Shown: one piece after another, positions 5,566-5,645 of the stretch | Position numbering within the stretch: the stretch's first letter is position 1 | How the letters are laid out: each line of letters opens with the position of its first letter | Assembly: GCA_947384095.1 (NCBI GenBank) | Contig: CANDFU010000139.1 | Location: forward strand, 1-5,645 | DNA from: an uncultured Roseburia sp. | GTDB taxonomy: Bacteria; Bacillota; Clostridia; Lachnospirales; Lachnospiraceae | Reading direction: 5' to 3' | DNA length: 5,645 nucleotides | Notes under the pieces: model-generated | Database searches by the model: none | What the model saw: the letters and a program-made list of their open reading frames with translations, nothing else | Told to the model about the DNA's origin: nothing | Translations under genes and position numbers: made by a program

Positions 5566-5645
5566 GGAGGATAGTGTGAGAAGTACTTCTAATCACTCGC
5601 AGCAAAGGCTGCTTCGCGAAGAAGTACGAAGTCTCACACAGGAGA
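5566..5645 (+). repeat. Structured repeat, copy 2 (reaches window edge)
   Basis: This is an 80-base copy of the element at 5429-5509, lacking one A of the internal A-run and otherwise identical, including the initial GGAGGATAG that in copy 1 encodes the end of livF. Start-to-start distance is 137 bases. The window ends exactly where copy 1 passes into its downstream hairpin, so it cannot be seen whether the unit continues or repeats again. Confidence 0.85.

Noticed and set aside
5253..5579. Open frame overlapping the end of livF and the repeat
   Set aside because: It is an Arg/Ser/Trp-rich out-of-frame reading that crosses structured repeats.
5429..5645. CRISPR array
   Set aside because: Only two copies, a repeat of about 80 bases and a structured spacer of about 56 bases; dimensions and internal structure do not fit CRISPR repeats, and no cas genes are present.

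Overview
The window is an ordinary chromosomal segment from a Gram-positive anaerobe, most likely a gut Clostridia/Lachnospiraceae-type Firmicute. The reasons are strong AGGAGG-type ribosome binding sites before every gene, a binding protein exported as a lipoprotein (lipobox Cys21) rather than as a free periplasmic protein, coding DNA of slightly GC-rich composition, and AT-rich control DNA with a near-consensus sigma-A promoter. The genus assignment is inference; no rRNA or other marker gene is present.

Layout: (1) positions 2-352 hold the 3' end of a LysR-family regulator. (2) Positions 353-809 are a 457-base non-coding control region. It contains an extended -10 promoter (606-634), a perfect 28-base palindrome with a LacI/CcpA-type core inside the predicted 5' leader (693-720), a related weaker site 230 bases upstream, and a strong orphan Shine-Dalgarno that could serve a ten-codon leader peptide. 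(3) Positions 810-5437 carry a complete five-gene ABC importer of the branched-chain amino acid (HAAT/Liv) class in the canonical order: binding lipoprotein, LivH, LivM, LivG, LivF. The permease and ATPase genes are 1 to 12 bases apart, and each is preceded by its own ribosome binding site. The only larger gap (2085-2195) contains a strong 12-bp hairpin, suited to giving more binding protein than membrane parts. (4) Positions 5429-5645 hold two almost identical, highly structured 80/81-base repeats separated by further hairpins. The second copy runs up to the window edge.

How it works together: the lipoprotein captures a solute outside the membrane, LivH and LivM form the channel, and LivG and LivF hydrolyse ATP to drive uptake. 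The transporter class is clear from sequence. The exact solute is not, because the parts of the binding protein that normally hold an amino acid are divergent.

I see no evidence of a new defence, mobile or biosynthetic system. The most interesting features are non-coding: the operator-like palindrome in the leader, the inter-gene hairpin, and the paired structured repeats at the 3' end, whose first bases coincide with the end of livF.
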